From contig NC_134542.1 in the NCBI RefSeq assembly GCF_050624435.1, positions 115,303,677 through 115,367,676 of the forward strand: a stretch of 64,000 bases of DNA, written 5' to 3'. Numbering within the stretch: the stretch's first letter is position 1; each line of letters begins with the position of its first letter. Under the pieces are notes generated by a model. That model worked only from the letters and a program-made list of their open reading frames with translations. It ran no database searches and had not been told where the DNA came from. The stretch comes from Tenrec ecaudatus. Its lineage: Eukaryota > Chordata > Mammalia > Afrosoricida > Tenrecidae. The translations under genes and the position numbers were made by a program. Positions 11,555 to 21,368 of the stretch are shown here, one piece after another.

Positions 11555-11885
11555 AATTATTGTATTGGCAAAGAATATTGAAAATACATGGCCTGGCAAA
11601 AGAACAAACAAATCTGTCTTGGAAGAAATACAGTCAGAATGCTCCTTAGAAGCAACGATTGTAAGACGTCATCTCCCAGACAAGTTCAAAAGAGAGCCTC
11701 ATCCCTGGAGAAAGGGATCATCTTTGGTAAAATGGAGAGGCAGCCAACAAGAGCAAAGCCCCGGACAAGATGAACGGACGCTGCGGCTGCAGTGGTGCAG
11801 CTGGTACAGCGCTCCACGGGGTTTGGCTCTGCTGCACAGAGTAGCAAAGAGTCTGCGCAAACTCAGTGGCACTTCTTAACCACAC
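11555..11885 (+). mobile_element. RTE 3' end, sense, diverged
   Basis: Same block order as 6816-7172: 'ggcaaagaatattgaaaatac', 'aaagaacaaacaaatctgtcttgg', 'cagaatgctccttagaagcaa' and 'gacaagatgaacgga', with a weak 3' continuation to 11885. No terminal (AAC)n remains. Confidence 0.8.
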
Positions 11886-12009
11886 CAACTTTGGGTGGGG
11901 AAAGCAAAGGCCAAGAAATAGTTCTTTCAAAATCATACTGGTGTTTACTCAACATGCCCAAGAGGAAGTCATAAAAAGAAAACAAATAATCCTACAGAAG
12001 TTTTACATT

Positions 12010-12181
12010 TTTTTAAACATTTTATTAGGGACTCCTACAACTCTTATCACAATCCATACATATGCATACATCAATTGTGTAAAGCACATCTGTACATTCT
12101 TTGCCCTCATCATTCTCAAAGCATTTGCTCTCCACTTAAGCCCTCTGCATCAGGTCCTCTTTTTTTCCCCCTCCCTCCCCG
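12010..12181 (-). mobile_element. Short L1 3' end, antisense, with target-site duplication
   Basis: About 170 bp of antisense L1 terminus ('cattttattagggactcc', 'tcatcattctcaaagcatttgc', 'ctccacttaagccctctgc'). Flanked by the direct repeat 'agttttacatt' at 11999-12009 and 12182-12192, extending to 14 bp with one mismatch. Severe 5' truncation. Confidence 0.92.
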
Positions 12182-12374
12182 AGTTTTACATTCTTGAAGT
12201 ATGCATTGAGCTACAAAATACAGCGGAAATCCATTTGAAACATGGGCCAGGCCAGCTGGCCAAAGAGCAAAAGGCTGACCCAGCAAACCTCTCCCTTCCA
12301 AGCCATGTGGTCCATATCTCCCCTCATGTCACAGGCTGACTCTTTCTGGGAGTCCATGTAAATCCCAAAACCAT

Positions 12375-13195
12375 TCTTTTTTTTTTTTTTTTAGCTTTTT
12401 ATTGTGCTGCATTCCATAAAAGTTTACAGAGCAAATCAGTTGCATTCAACACATATCACCCATTTTGTTTCCTGTCATTGAGCATAATAACATCACTCAT
12501 CCCACTTCATGTCTTTCTTGTTTTCACTTTCCCTTCTATCCTGTCCTGGTTTCTGAACTTCGTCCTTGGTCCAATGCTGACCTTTGACTGTCCTAAGGAG
12601 TCTGCACCGCCCCTGGTACAATTGTTTACCTTAAAGACTTGTCTGGAAATTAAGCCAGGGTGTGAGTTCAGTTCCAGGTCTACAGATGAGGAAAGGCCGT
12701 GGTCACAGGGGTTCCACCAGTAAGCCCGGCCTTTTTTCTGATTTTGAATTGTGTTCCACATTTTGTTCCCTGGCTGTCCAGGACCTCGAAAGGCGATCCC
12801 TTTCAGAACAGCCCGTAGTGCTGGTAGGGTTCTTCTCGTTCTAGTTCTCTGGTCTCCGCGCTGTGGAAGCAGGGCTCGTGTGGTCATTTGTCCTTGGGGC
12901 TCATTGTTTCCATAGCTCTTGGTTGCTCCTCACTCTCCTTCGTTTCCACAGGAGGAGATGACATGTTGCACCTTACATGGCGGCCCACACACTTGTAGAA
13001 CCCCAGTGGATACTCACAGAAGTGGAACGTGGACCATTCCTTAGTGCACCATGTTGTGCCACTTGACCTGGATGCCCCCTATGGTCTTAAGCCTCCAGGC
13101 CCAGTAGTGCTTAATTGTGGCTAAGACGGTTTCATGACATTGTCCTTTTATGCTCGACCATATTCATGGACATAGTTGCAGCATATGTAAATAAA
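12375..13195 (-). mobile_element. Second L1 3'UTR subfamily, antisense (part 1)
   Basis: Begins with a T-rich tract and 'ttttattgtgctgcattcc', 'aagtttacagagcaaatcag', then 'tttgttccctggctgtccagg'. This is the plan of an elephant-type L1 3'UTR (from memory) and is unlike the 'aataatttataaattatcaag' family elsewhere. An AfroSINE interrupts it at 13196; similar-looking sequence appears to continue to about 13610. Confidence 0.6.
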
Positions 13196-13375
13196 AAACC
13201 TCAAAATTCCCTGCCATCGAGTCAATGCTGGCTCATAGAGACCACCCCCTGTGGGTTTCCGAGTCTGTTTACAGGAGTAGAAAGCACAGTCCTTCTCCCT
13301 AGGAGCTGCCGGTGGTTTCAAACTGCTGACTATGTGGATCTCATCCCAACCCATTACACTACAGCACCAGGGCTA
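13196..13375 (-). repeat. AfroSINE, antisense, nested in L1
   Basis: 'ctgccatcgagtcaatgctgg', 'ctgtgggtttccgagtctg', 'acaggagtagaaagcacagtc', 'cggtggtttcaaactgctgac' and the reversed head 'actacagcaccagggct'. All standard blocks are present. Confidence 0.9.
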
Positions 13376-13654
13376 CATAGGTATAACTAGCCTGTGTCGA
13401 TCCTATCTATATTCATGGGTACAGTCCCATTCCCCTTCCTCACCTGGTCAGTTTACATGTCTACATGTCCACTGGAAAACTATTGGTGTTACTGCAATTG
13501 TAGGATTATGGACATAATAGTCTCTCTGGTGTCAAGGCCACTCTTGTTCATTCTTGGTAGACAGCAAGTGTTTTCAGTCTAAAAATCTTTCACGTTTCTC
13601 TGTGCTGGCCACCACCTTCAGTGGAAGCTTTTCAGGTCACTGTGGCACTTCACA

Positions 13655-13865
13655 GCTTTCAGCTGAGCTTCCAGACAAAGTAGACTAGAAAGAAAAGCTG
13701 GGAGATCGACTTCTAAAACCCAGCAAATGAAGCTCCTATACCCCTTCGGTGGATCCAGGACTGACAGTGTGGATGTGTAGACTGGGCAGCATTCCTTCTG
13801 GTAGCGTGTGAGGCCACCATGAGTCAGGGTTGGACCCCACAGAAGCGAACAACAACAATGATGCA
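13655..13865 (+). repeat. RTE/tRNA-Gly SINE-type fragment, sense
   Basis: 'gctgagcttccagacaaagtag', 'actagaaagaaaagctggg', 'cgacttctaaaacccagcaaatga', 'gcagcattccttctgg' and 'ccaccatgagtcaggg' match the SINE body (compare the reverse of 7211-7570), ending in an (AAC)n-like tail at 13846-13858. Confidence 0.65.
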
Positions 13866-14710
13866 TCAGAGTTTGCTGCTGGGACCGAGGATATCTTCGT
13901 GAACAAAAGAGACAGAGACCCCACCCTCCGGGAGCTCATATGCTAATGTTGGGGAAAATAGATTATGAAGCACAAGGCAATGAGGAGAGTTCAGTTACTG
14001 GTGAGTGCCAGAAATAAAATGAAATGAGATCACATAAAATATACATTCGGGTATAGTGGGAAGAAGTGTTTTATCTAGAGTGGCCACGGATGACTTTTCT
14101 GAGAAGATAAAAGTTTAGCTAAGGACCAAATGGTGGCAAAGAATGAGCTATCCCAAGTCTTGGGGACAGTGCCAACCACAAAGGCTCTGAGTGAGTGCGG
14201 GGGGTGGAATATCTTAATATGGCTCTTCTGTTCATATCGCTCACTCTCACCAAGTGATTATGTGGGACTATGTCAACAGGACACGTGAGACACTAACAGG
14301 AGGAATTGGTCCGTTTCAGTTACCACCCTGCCTACAAGAATGAGCCACCGTTGAGGCAGGAGAGAGAAATCGAAGGGCCCCTGCAATAAGAGCATGGAGA
14401 TCTCTGTCTGAAGTGGTGGAGGCCGAGACCAGAGGCACCAGAGACCATGGGACAGAGCAAAGGATGGGCCTGGTATCCGGATGAAGCAGAGCGTGGAAGC
14501 AGTGCTGAGACTGACACAGAGCAGTGAGTGGGCTTCCTGGCTCTCAGAGGCAGAGGCCAAAGAGAGAGACATGAGTACTGGCTGAGAGGCATGGCTATAG
14601 AACAATGACTGTGTTCTTACTGTTTACTGATCCTGACTTGCGGTATCCTGACTTGAGATCAGATATGGCCACTCTGCACCGCTTATGTAATGCATAATAG
14701 AGGCCCTCTC
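13866..14710. other. Non-genic stretch with possible old repeat
   Basis: 13930-14240 ('gggagctcatatgctaatg...gagctatcccaagtct') resembles an old mammalian repeat I cannot name. The remainder holds only chance frames, including overlapping ones at 14273-14605. Confidence 0.35.
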
Positions 14711-15333
14711 TGTGGGAAACGGAAAGGTTATTTCCCAGGTTGTCCCCTCATATTATATGGTGTTGCTTGCTAATACACATGGTCAATGACCATACACCTG
14801 GAGGTCAACTGTTAAAGGTTATCAGCCATCTAGAGCAATCAGACCTTATAGTCTGTCCCACCCTAACTAGGACCCACTCCCTTCTGATAAGGACAGTGGA
14901 TTGTTCCCCTGAAGGAGAGCCCAAAGACTAAGGTCAAGCCAACTCACAGAGGACCAAGACTAGGCTGCCATCTTGACTCTAGAGTCTGCCTAACCTGTCA
15001 CATGCATCCCCCTTGTCACATGCATGCCTCCCTTCCTATTGCATGTACACCTCTAGCTCGTCCCTCTCCTGTTACAGGTGTAACCATAGTACAACCCCTT
15101 CCTGTGACGCATGTGGTTGCCTATAGCTGGGGGGGCTTCCACACACCCTGAGTGTATATAAGTCTTGAATGGAAATATATTCGCTCTCTCTGTGCGGATC
15201 TGGCTACTGAGATCATGGCCGTCCTGGGGGTGAGAAATTGCATGCTTTATCCTGTCTGGTGATGTTTAATTTTACCCCTCAATTACACAACCGCCCTTGG
15301 ACCCATCTGATTGTGGGGGTTGGTACCCCAACA
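14711..15333 (+). mobile_element. Solo retroviral LTR, family B, sense
   Basis: About 620 bp running from TG (14711) to CA (15333). It has a TATA-like 'gtatataag' near 15153, a CT-rich putative R region ('tattcgctctctctgtg') and a 'gcatgctttatc' block. It pairs with the antisense copy at 7713-8363. No gag, pol or env sequence flanks it, and no clear target duplication was found. Confidence 0.75.
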
Positions 15334-15866
15334 TCTATCCAGTGCAGACATAAGCTATTTCATACAGGGCCTCGAAAGGCTCCCTAAAGACCTTGGGTTT
15401 CCTCTAGCCGCTAGGGAAAGCCATTGGCTTTAAGTCCAGGAAGCGTGCTTTGTTTTCACTTTTCCAAGGCCGCTCTGGCTGATGGGGTCACGGGAGAAAA
15501 GGCAAGTGGAAGGCTGGGAGCTTAGGAGCCTCAGGGGGTCTCACAAGGGAGAGATCCTGCGGAGGTACTGAAGCCATGCATCTCATTGAGGTCGGAAGAG
15601 AACCAAGAGAGGGTAGTGTTCTAGAACCCCAGAGAAGAACATTCTTGAAGAAGGAGGGTGACCAAGATCTTCGAGAACCATCGAGACTCTGAAGAAAACT
15701 TTGACAAAACAAGGCGAACTGGTGATTCTGAAGGGAGAATTCGGTGAAGTGGCTGAATGGGGTAAGGATACAGAGGCTACACGGTAACCTTCTTCTGCTA
15801 TGGACGACAGCAGATAAAATGGAGCTGTGACCATCCTGGGTCAGGAACGAGAGTCCAGAAAGACTG
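15334..15866. other. Non-genic stretch
   Basis: No recognised feature. The 154-codon minus frame (15488-15952) is low-complexity in hydrophobic and serine residues and runs into a transposon fragment, so I do not call it a gene. Confidence 0.45.
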
Positions 15867-15867
15867 T

Positions 15868-15960
15868 GTAGCATCACTGTCCAATAGAACTTCCTGCAAT
15901 GATGAAAATGCTCTATCTCTACTTGTAGGCACTGGAAACGAGAAACTGACATTTGGAGTT
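15868..15960 (+). repeat. MER5A-like hAT fragment
   Basis: 'gcatcactgtccaatagaacttcctgcaatgatg' and 'gaaaatgctctatctctac' resemble the MER5A hAT-Charlie terminus as I remember it. Only one end is present. Confidence 0.6.
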
Positions 15961-16404
15961 TTAATAAATGTAAGTGTAGATAGCTTTAAATTTCGTTAGG
16001 AACTACTGCTTGGGGCAGGCCATTTTATAATGGCTGCTTTCAGAAGTGTTAGTAAACATACTGATATGCCGATAGAAAAAGTATACACATCACTCAGGTA
16101 ATAAATACCTGGTAATAGGTAGCTGAGTGGATGTAGCTCTCTCTGTCATCATCACGTCACCCTGGTTCCAGAGTCCTGACATTTCTTGGTGACTGCCTCA
16201 GCGCTTGTCTAAAACCACCCTGTAACTAGTTCCATGACTAGTTCGACGTGATTCCCTTTGACTTCTGGGTGTCTCGGCCTCTGTTTCTGGGACTGGGGTT
16301 CAGAATGAGAATTCTTCAGTTCCCACTTCCTACTCCTCCCCATCCCACCCCACCCCCAAAAGTGAAGTCCTTGGTTGCCATAGTTAGGACGTCAGTGTGA
16401 TGGG

Positions 16405-16620
16405 AGGTTGAGAACACAGGCTTTGGTTATAGGAAGGCACCGAGGTTCGGCTCTCAGCTCCACTGGGGGCCCACTGGGGGCCTTATGTGAACCACTCCTT
16501 GGCTTTTTCGTCTGTAAATTGGAGATAAGAAGAGTCCAGGGTGTGGTGGGATCAAGAGTCACTAGCGTACAGTGCCTGCCGGGCATGTGGGAGGCTCTCA
16601 ATCAATGGCACCTACTATCA
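16405..16620 (+). repeat. MIR SINE
   Basis: Standard MIR order: 'gagaacacaggctttgg', 'aggttcggctctcagctcc', 'tgtgaaccactccttggc', 'gtctgtaaattggagataa', 'cagtgcctgccgggcatgtgg' and 'gctctcaatcaatgg'. Nearly complete for an ancient copy. Confidence 0.85.
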
Positions 16621-16624
16621 TTAA

Positions 16625-16840
16625 GCTACCACCTGTCGGTCGGTCAGTTTGCCATACTGTGGTGGCCTGCTGTGAGACTGGAAGCTATGCCACCAGCATT
16701 TCAAAGGCCTGCAGCGACAACCAGGATGGAAAAGTTTCCATGGAGCCTTCTGACTAAGACAGAGAGGAAGAAAGGGCTGGCAAGCGACATCTGAAAATTA
16801 GTCATTAAAAAAATTACAGATCACAACAAAATATTGTCTG
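16625..16840 (+). repeat. RTE-associated SINE head, sense
   Basis: 'gtcggtcagtttgccatactgtggtggcc', 'gactggaagctatgccacc' and 'tctgactaagacagagagg' match the block upstream of RTE bodies here (compare 45115-45260 and 56780-56900). Confidence 0.65.
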
Positions 16841-16865
16841 ACTCACTCGCTGTGGATAGGTCACT

Positions 16866-17072
16866 GAGGAAAAAAACAAGCCACTGCCGGCGAGTCAGTT
16901 CCAACTCTTCGAGACCCTGGAGGACAGTCGAACTGCTCCTGAGGGTTTCTAAGACTATACATCTTTATGGGACCAGAGAAACCTTCTCTTTCTCCCAAGA
17001 AATGGATAGTGGGTTTGAACCACCAACTTAGTGATTAGCAGCTTTTGATGCCTGTGCCACCCTGGCTCCATT
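16866..17072 (-). repeat. AfroSINE, antisense (cluster 1)
   Basis: 'ccactgccggcgagtcagttcc', 'gagggtttctaagactatac', 'gtgggtttgaaccaccaac' and reversed head 'gtgccaccctggctcc'. First of several adjacent copies between 16.9 and 18.1 kb. Confidence 0.88.
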
Positions 17073-17084
17073 GCTAAAGAAGGG

Positions 17085-17260
17085 GATCATATTTGGTGAA
17101 GTAAGACATTAGTAAGAGGGAGAGAGGCACTGCTGGTTATGGTCGTAAGGATCATACAATGTATGTACAATGCACCGTGTATGTACAACCAGGCAATCTC
17201 CTGCTCCATTGTGCTTAGGGTACCATGAGTCGGAGTTTACTGGACAGTAGCTCTGTCTCT
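17085..17260 (+). mobile_element. RTE 3' end, sense, diverged
   Basis: 'gggatcatatttggtgaagta', 'agagggagagaggc' and 'gggtaccatgagtcggagt' follow the RTE tail order seen at 6975-7120. Small duplicated 'atgtatgtacaatgcaccgtg' text lies inside. Confidence 0.65.
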
Positions 17261-17294
17261 ATCTCCCTCTCCTTCCCTAACTGCTATCATTGAA

Positions 17295-17480
17295 GTTGTC
17301 ACTAGGTGCCATTGACTTTGCCTTGATTCATAGCACCCAGTGTGACAGAGTAGTACTGTTGCCCCATCGGGGTTTCTAGGCTGCAACGTTCTTTATGGGA
17401 GCAGATAGCAACTGGGATTGATCTACCTACCTTTCAGTTGGCAGATTAGACACAAAGTGCTTTGTTATTGTGCCCCAAGA
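17295..17480 (-). repeat. AfroSINE, antisense, diverged
   Basis: 'ggtgccattgactttgcc', 'gacagagtagtactgttgcccc', 'cggggtttctaggctgc' and a weak head 'ctttgttattgtgcccc'. Confidence 0.75.
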
Positions 17481-17499
17481 CTCATTATCATTAATCACT

Positions 17500-17665
17500 G
17501 TCATCGCATTGATGGCGCCTTACAGAAACCCAGTAGGACAGGGTAAAAGGTCCCCTGTGACTTTACAAGACTGTGACTGTTAACGAGAGTAGAAAGCCCC
17601 ATCTTTCTCCCTTGGATCAGATGGTGGTTTCTAACTGCTGACCTTGGGAATCCTATGGCAACAGC
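17500..17665 (-). repeat. AfroSINE, antisense, head missing
   Basis: 'catcgcattgatggcgcc', 'cgagagtagaaagccccatc' and 'gatggtggtttctaactgctgacc'. The tRNA-like head is not recognisable. Confidence 0.75.
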
Positions 17666-17699
17666 AAACATTGTAACATCAGAATCATATATTATTCAC

Positions 17700-17888
17700 T
17701 CAAACCAACCCAAACTCACTGCCATCAGGTCAAGTCTGACTCACTGCAACCCCGTGTTCCAAGCACAGTAACTGTTTAGGAGAGTAGAAAGCCCAGTCTT
17801 TCTTCCTTGGAGTTCCTGGAAGTTTTGAACTGCTGAACATGGGGATCACAGCCTGTCTCATAAACCACTACACCACCAAGCTGCCCTG
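17700..17888 (-). repeat. AfroSINE, antisense
   Basis: 'caaactcactgccatcagg', 'gtttaggagagtagaaagcccag', 'gttttgaactgctgaac' and reversed head 'actacaccaccaagctgccc', then an A-rich run at 17892-17907. Confidence 0.88.
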
Positions 17889-17924
17889 TTTAAAAAAAAA
17901 CAAAAAACCTGATGTAGTTCTAAC

Positions 17925-18065
17925 GCCACTGCTGCTCCACCACAGCCCACTTCCGTAAAGATCATGGATTTGGAAACCATGGCATGCGAATCTATTGTGT
18001 CCTAGACTCTAGGACCCAGAGGATCGCTCTGAGTTGGAATCAACTCGCTGGCAATGAGTTAAAGA
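17925..18065 (+). repeat. AfroSINE, sense, 3' part
   Basis: 'ttccgtaaagatcatggatttggaaacc', 'tattgtgtcctagactctagg' and the terminal 'gagttggaatcaactcgctgg'. Opposite in orientation to its neighbours. Confidence 0.7.
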
Positions 18066-18598
18066 GGCCAGCCCTGAACACACCATCGCAGGCAGGTTCT
18101 AGAGCAGGCTGATGAGAGCACATGCCCCACCCCCACACCCGTGCCTTTGTTTAACATCCAAAAATTAGGTTGCTGTGACATCAGAAGAACCCTCAGGGTT
18201 AGGTAAGGGCTGCTCTACCTTGACGTCTTTGGGCGGAAGGGTTCAGAGGATTTCTCCAATAAACATTTCCCACTATGGGATGACTTGTTATTTTTCCCAG
18301 ACCCTTATCTGCCAGTGCTGCCCACAAGCCGTGAGACTGAGTGATACTAGGGAACCCAGCTGCCAGGTCGGCAGTCATCTATCTCTTTAGAACTTCAAAT
18401 GAACGCCCCCAGAGCCGCCCACTTTCTCCACACAGTGCCCAAGATAAGTCTCCCCTCCCTCCTGATAAACGCTTTGAAGGACATGGGCCTGTTAACAAAC
18501 AGCTTTTGATTACGCCTGAGTTTGATCTGTATTTTGTCTTTGTTCATCAGACCCTTTTAAATAGGTCCTTTCACACTCTTCAGATTTGCCTAAAGGAA

Positions 18599-18600
<2 letters not shown>
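18066..18600. other. Non-genic stretch
   Basis: No gene or repeat recognised up to the poly-C run. Sequence around 18430-18590 is unique-looking. Confidence 0.4.

Positions 18601-18633
<33 letters not shown>
18601..18633. repeat. 33-bp poly-C tract
   Basis: An uninterrupted run of 33 C (poly-G on the minus strand). It can form G-quadruplex or i-motif structures and is prone to length error in sequencing. It lends a false proline run to the frame at 18341-18676. Confidence 0.95.
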
Positions 18634-18635
<2 letters not shown>

Positions 18636-18917
18636 ACACAATGGGGCGATTCTCCCTGGGTGCCATTGGCCTGTGAAGACCACTCCTGGCCTCCCCCGGG
18701 GCTATGAATGGGAAAAGGAGGCCAGGAAGTTGCAAAAAAAAAAAAATTCAAAGTAGTTGCCCTTCAGTAAATTCAGCAAGCCCAAGCCTTGCCCAGCAGA
18801 GCTGCTCAGAGCTGTCTAGGCTGTCGTCTTTAAGGAGGCTGCTTACCAGGTCTTTCTTTTGCAGTTCTCCGAGTGGACTTCAGATAGTAGCCAAGCACCA
18901 ACTATTTGTGCCACACT

Positions 18918-20676
18918 GTCCAACATCTCAACATCTCCCTTCACCCACTTTTCTGTTGTCCGTCCCCCAGGGAGGAGGTTATATGTAGATCCCTGTAATT
19001 GGTTCCCCTTTTCCACCCCACCTTCCTTCCACCCTCTTCATATCGCCACTCTCACCACTGGTCCTGAGGGGATCATCCACCCTGGATTCCCTGTTTCCAG
19101 TTCCTATCTGTACCAGTGTGCATCCTCTGGTCTAGCCAGATTTGTAAGGTAAACTTGGGATCATGATAGTAGGGTGGGGGTGGGGGGAGGAAGCATTTAG
19201 GAACTAGAGGAAAGTTATATGTTTCATCGTTGCTACACTGCACCCTGACTGGCTTGTCTCCTCCCTGCAACCTTTCCCTAAGGGGATGTCCAGTTTCCTA
19301 CACATGTCCAGTTTCCTACACAGCTTTGTGTCCCCACTCCACACTCCCCCTCATTCACAATGATATGAATTTTTGTTCTTTGATGCCTGATACCTCATCC
19401 CTTTGATACCTCGTGATCACACAGGCTGGTGTGCTTCTTCCATGTGGGCTTTGTTGCTTCTGAGCTAGATGACTGCTTGTTTACTTTCAAGTCTTTAAGA
19501 CCCTAAGATACTATATCTTTTGATAGCCAGGCTCCATCAGCTTTCTTCACCACATTTGCTTATGCTCACATTTGTCTTCGGCGATTGTGTCGGGAAGGTG
19601 AGCATCATGGAATGCCAGTTTAATAAAACAAAGTATTCTTGCATTGAAGGAGTACTTGAGTGGAGGCCCAATGTCCATCTGCTACCTTAATACTAGACCA
19701 ATAAATATATGCACATAAATCTATTTCCCCCTCATCATATATAAATATATTTACGTATGTACATGCCTTTATTTAGACCTCTATGAATGCCCTTTGCCTC
19801 CTAGTTCTTTCCTCTATTTCCTTCTATTTTCTTCTTGTCCCACTATCATGCTCAGCCTTCATTTGGGTTTCAGTAATTTCTCTCGGTTACATTACCCTTG
19901 ATCATGTCCTACCAGGCCTCCTACACCCTCCTCACCACCAATTTGGATCACTTGTTGTTCCTTTTTCCCTGGGTTTGCTAACACCCCTTCCTTTCCTCCC
20001 ACCTCCCCCTCTCCCATGTCCCCACGGAACTGTCAGTCTCGTTGTTTTCTCCTCCAGATAGTTTATCCAGTCTATCTTATTTAGACAGACCTGTGGAGAT
20101 AATAACATGCACAAAAACAAGATAGAGCAAAACCAAGCAACAAAAGGAAACAAAACAACAACAAAAAGCCAATGACAAAAAAACACAACACAACAACAAA
20201 AAATAAAAGCTCATTGTTAGTTCAAGGACTGTTTGTTGACCTTTAGAGTATTTTCTGGTTGAATCTGATGGGGTGCCAAGCCCTGGCCCCAAAGTCTATT
20301 TTTGGTTTTCCCTGGGGACTTCCTTGCTCTGCTCCCCTTGCTGTTCTGTTGCATGCCCTTAGTGTGTTGCCTCAGCGTGGTGGGATCAGATCGGGCGCAA
20401 TTCCCACACTATGTCTTCAGTGTTGTCCCTGTAGGGCTGTGGGTCAGTGAAGGATGTCGTATCTCATAGTGGGGCCGGCCATATGTCCTTCTCTGTGAAT
20501 TGACTGCTTTGACCAGGGATATCATCCTGAGGGCTTGGTGGGCCACGGTGTGCTCCACTCTCTCTTCCTCCCCCTTCTGTGGAAAGTATTTTGGAAAGGA
20601 GTGTTCTCCCTGGTCTAGAAGAACTGTGCCCATCTCTCACACCTTGGCAGATGGCACATGGCCCCAGCTTGCTCAT
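18918..20676 (-). mobile_element. Long L1 3'UTR, antisense, about 1.76 kb
   Basis: Runs from the 'cacccacttttctgttgtccg' block through to 'cacatggccccagcttgctcatg', carrying nearly the whole 3'UTR seen in the sense copies at 53975-55975 and 57868-59815. The last 300 bp at the L1 3' end are missing, so it lacks its own poly-A terminus here. No ORF2 is present. The 158-162-codon-sized frames in such copies are UTR translations. Confidence 0.9.
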
Positions 20677-20838
20677 GAAAAATAACCTTAAATAAAAAAA
20701 CAAACACACAAAACTAGAAGTTTAAAAAAGCAGCCCTGTCCCTCAGAGCATTTATGTGTCCAGTGATGAACACAATACTCCTTCAGGATCAACCAGAGTT
20801 CTGGTCAGAGGTAGAGGAAGCAATAAGGCAGGTCTGCT

Positions 20839-20840
<2 letters not shown>

Positions 20841-20901
<61 letters not shown>
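20841..20901. repeat. (TG)n microsatellite, about 30 units
   Basis: Perfect TG repeat of about 60 bp, likely polymorphic. Confidence 0.97.
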
Positions 20902-20903
<2 letters not shown>

Positions 20904-21039
20904 GGAGTGGAGGTTAAAAGCCCATCAACTTCTTTTTCCAAGGCTATGTAACCAGGGCCTAACTCTGCTGCAACCTGAAGTGAGTTGGGAGATAAAAAAT
21001 GACAAAGACCTCAGGCCAGAGCATGAGCCCCTGAATGGA

Positions 21040-21160
21040 GCGATTTCGTCCCCTTTGGATTTCAGCAGAGGAAAAGCCTGGCAAGCTAGGTCTGAAAAAT
21101 CCGCCTCTGAAAACCCCGCGGGGCACTGCTCTGCTCTGACACACGTGGGGGCTGGACCCA
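21040..21160 (+). repeat. RTE/tRNA-Gly SINE-type body fragment, sense
   Basis: 'ggaaaagcctggcaagctagg', 'tctgaaaaatccgcctctgaaaacc' and 'ctgacacacgtggggg' match the SINE body in sense. Ends are unclear. Confidence 0.5.
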
Positions 21161-21288
21161 GCTCAAGACATCGCCTTCCTGGTTTGGTTTGGTTTCGGTT
21201 CTTACAGCTACATCAACCAATAAATGATTTTTTTTCATTTTTTTGCTACAACTAGTTTGAATTTGTCTTCTGACACAATTGAGACAAC

Positions 21289-21324
21289 AAAAATAAATAA
21301 ATAGATAGATAAATAAATAAATAA
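21289..21324. repeat. (AAAT/AGAT)n simple repeat
   Basis: Tetranucleotide A/T-rich repeat 'aaataaataaatagatagataaat'-like, about 35 bp, just before the SERF2 retrocopy. Confidence 0.9.
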
Positions 21325-21368
21325 CAATTCTTTCCAAAGTTTCCTGTGGATTTATGAGCAGAGGTAAG

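Noticed and set aside
7713..15333. One complete provirus between the two family-B LTRs
   Set aside because: The LTRs are in opposite orientation and diverged, and the DNA between them is SINEs, L1 and unique sequence, not viral genes.
15488..15952. 154-codon minus frame
   Set aside because: Runs across a MER5A-like fragment, shows no domain and has no splice or promoter context.
18341..18676. Frame with a proline run
   Set aside because: The run is only the poly-C tract; nothing else suggests a protein.
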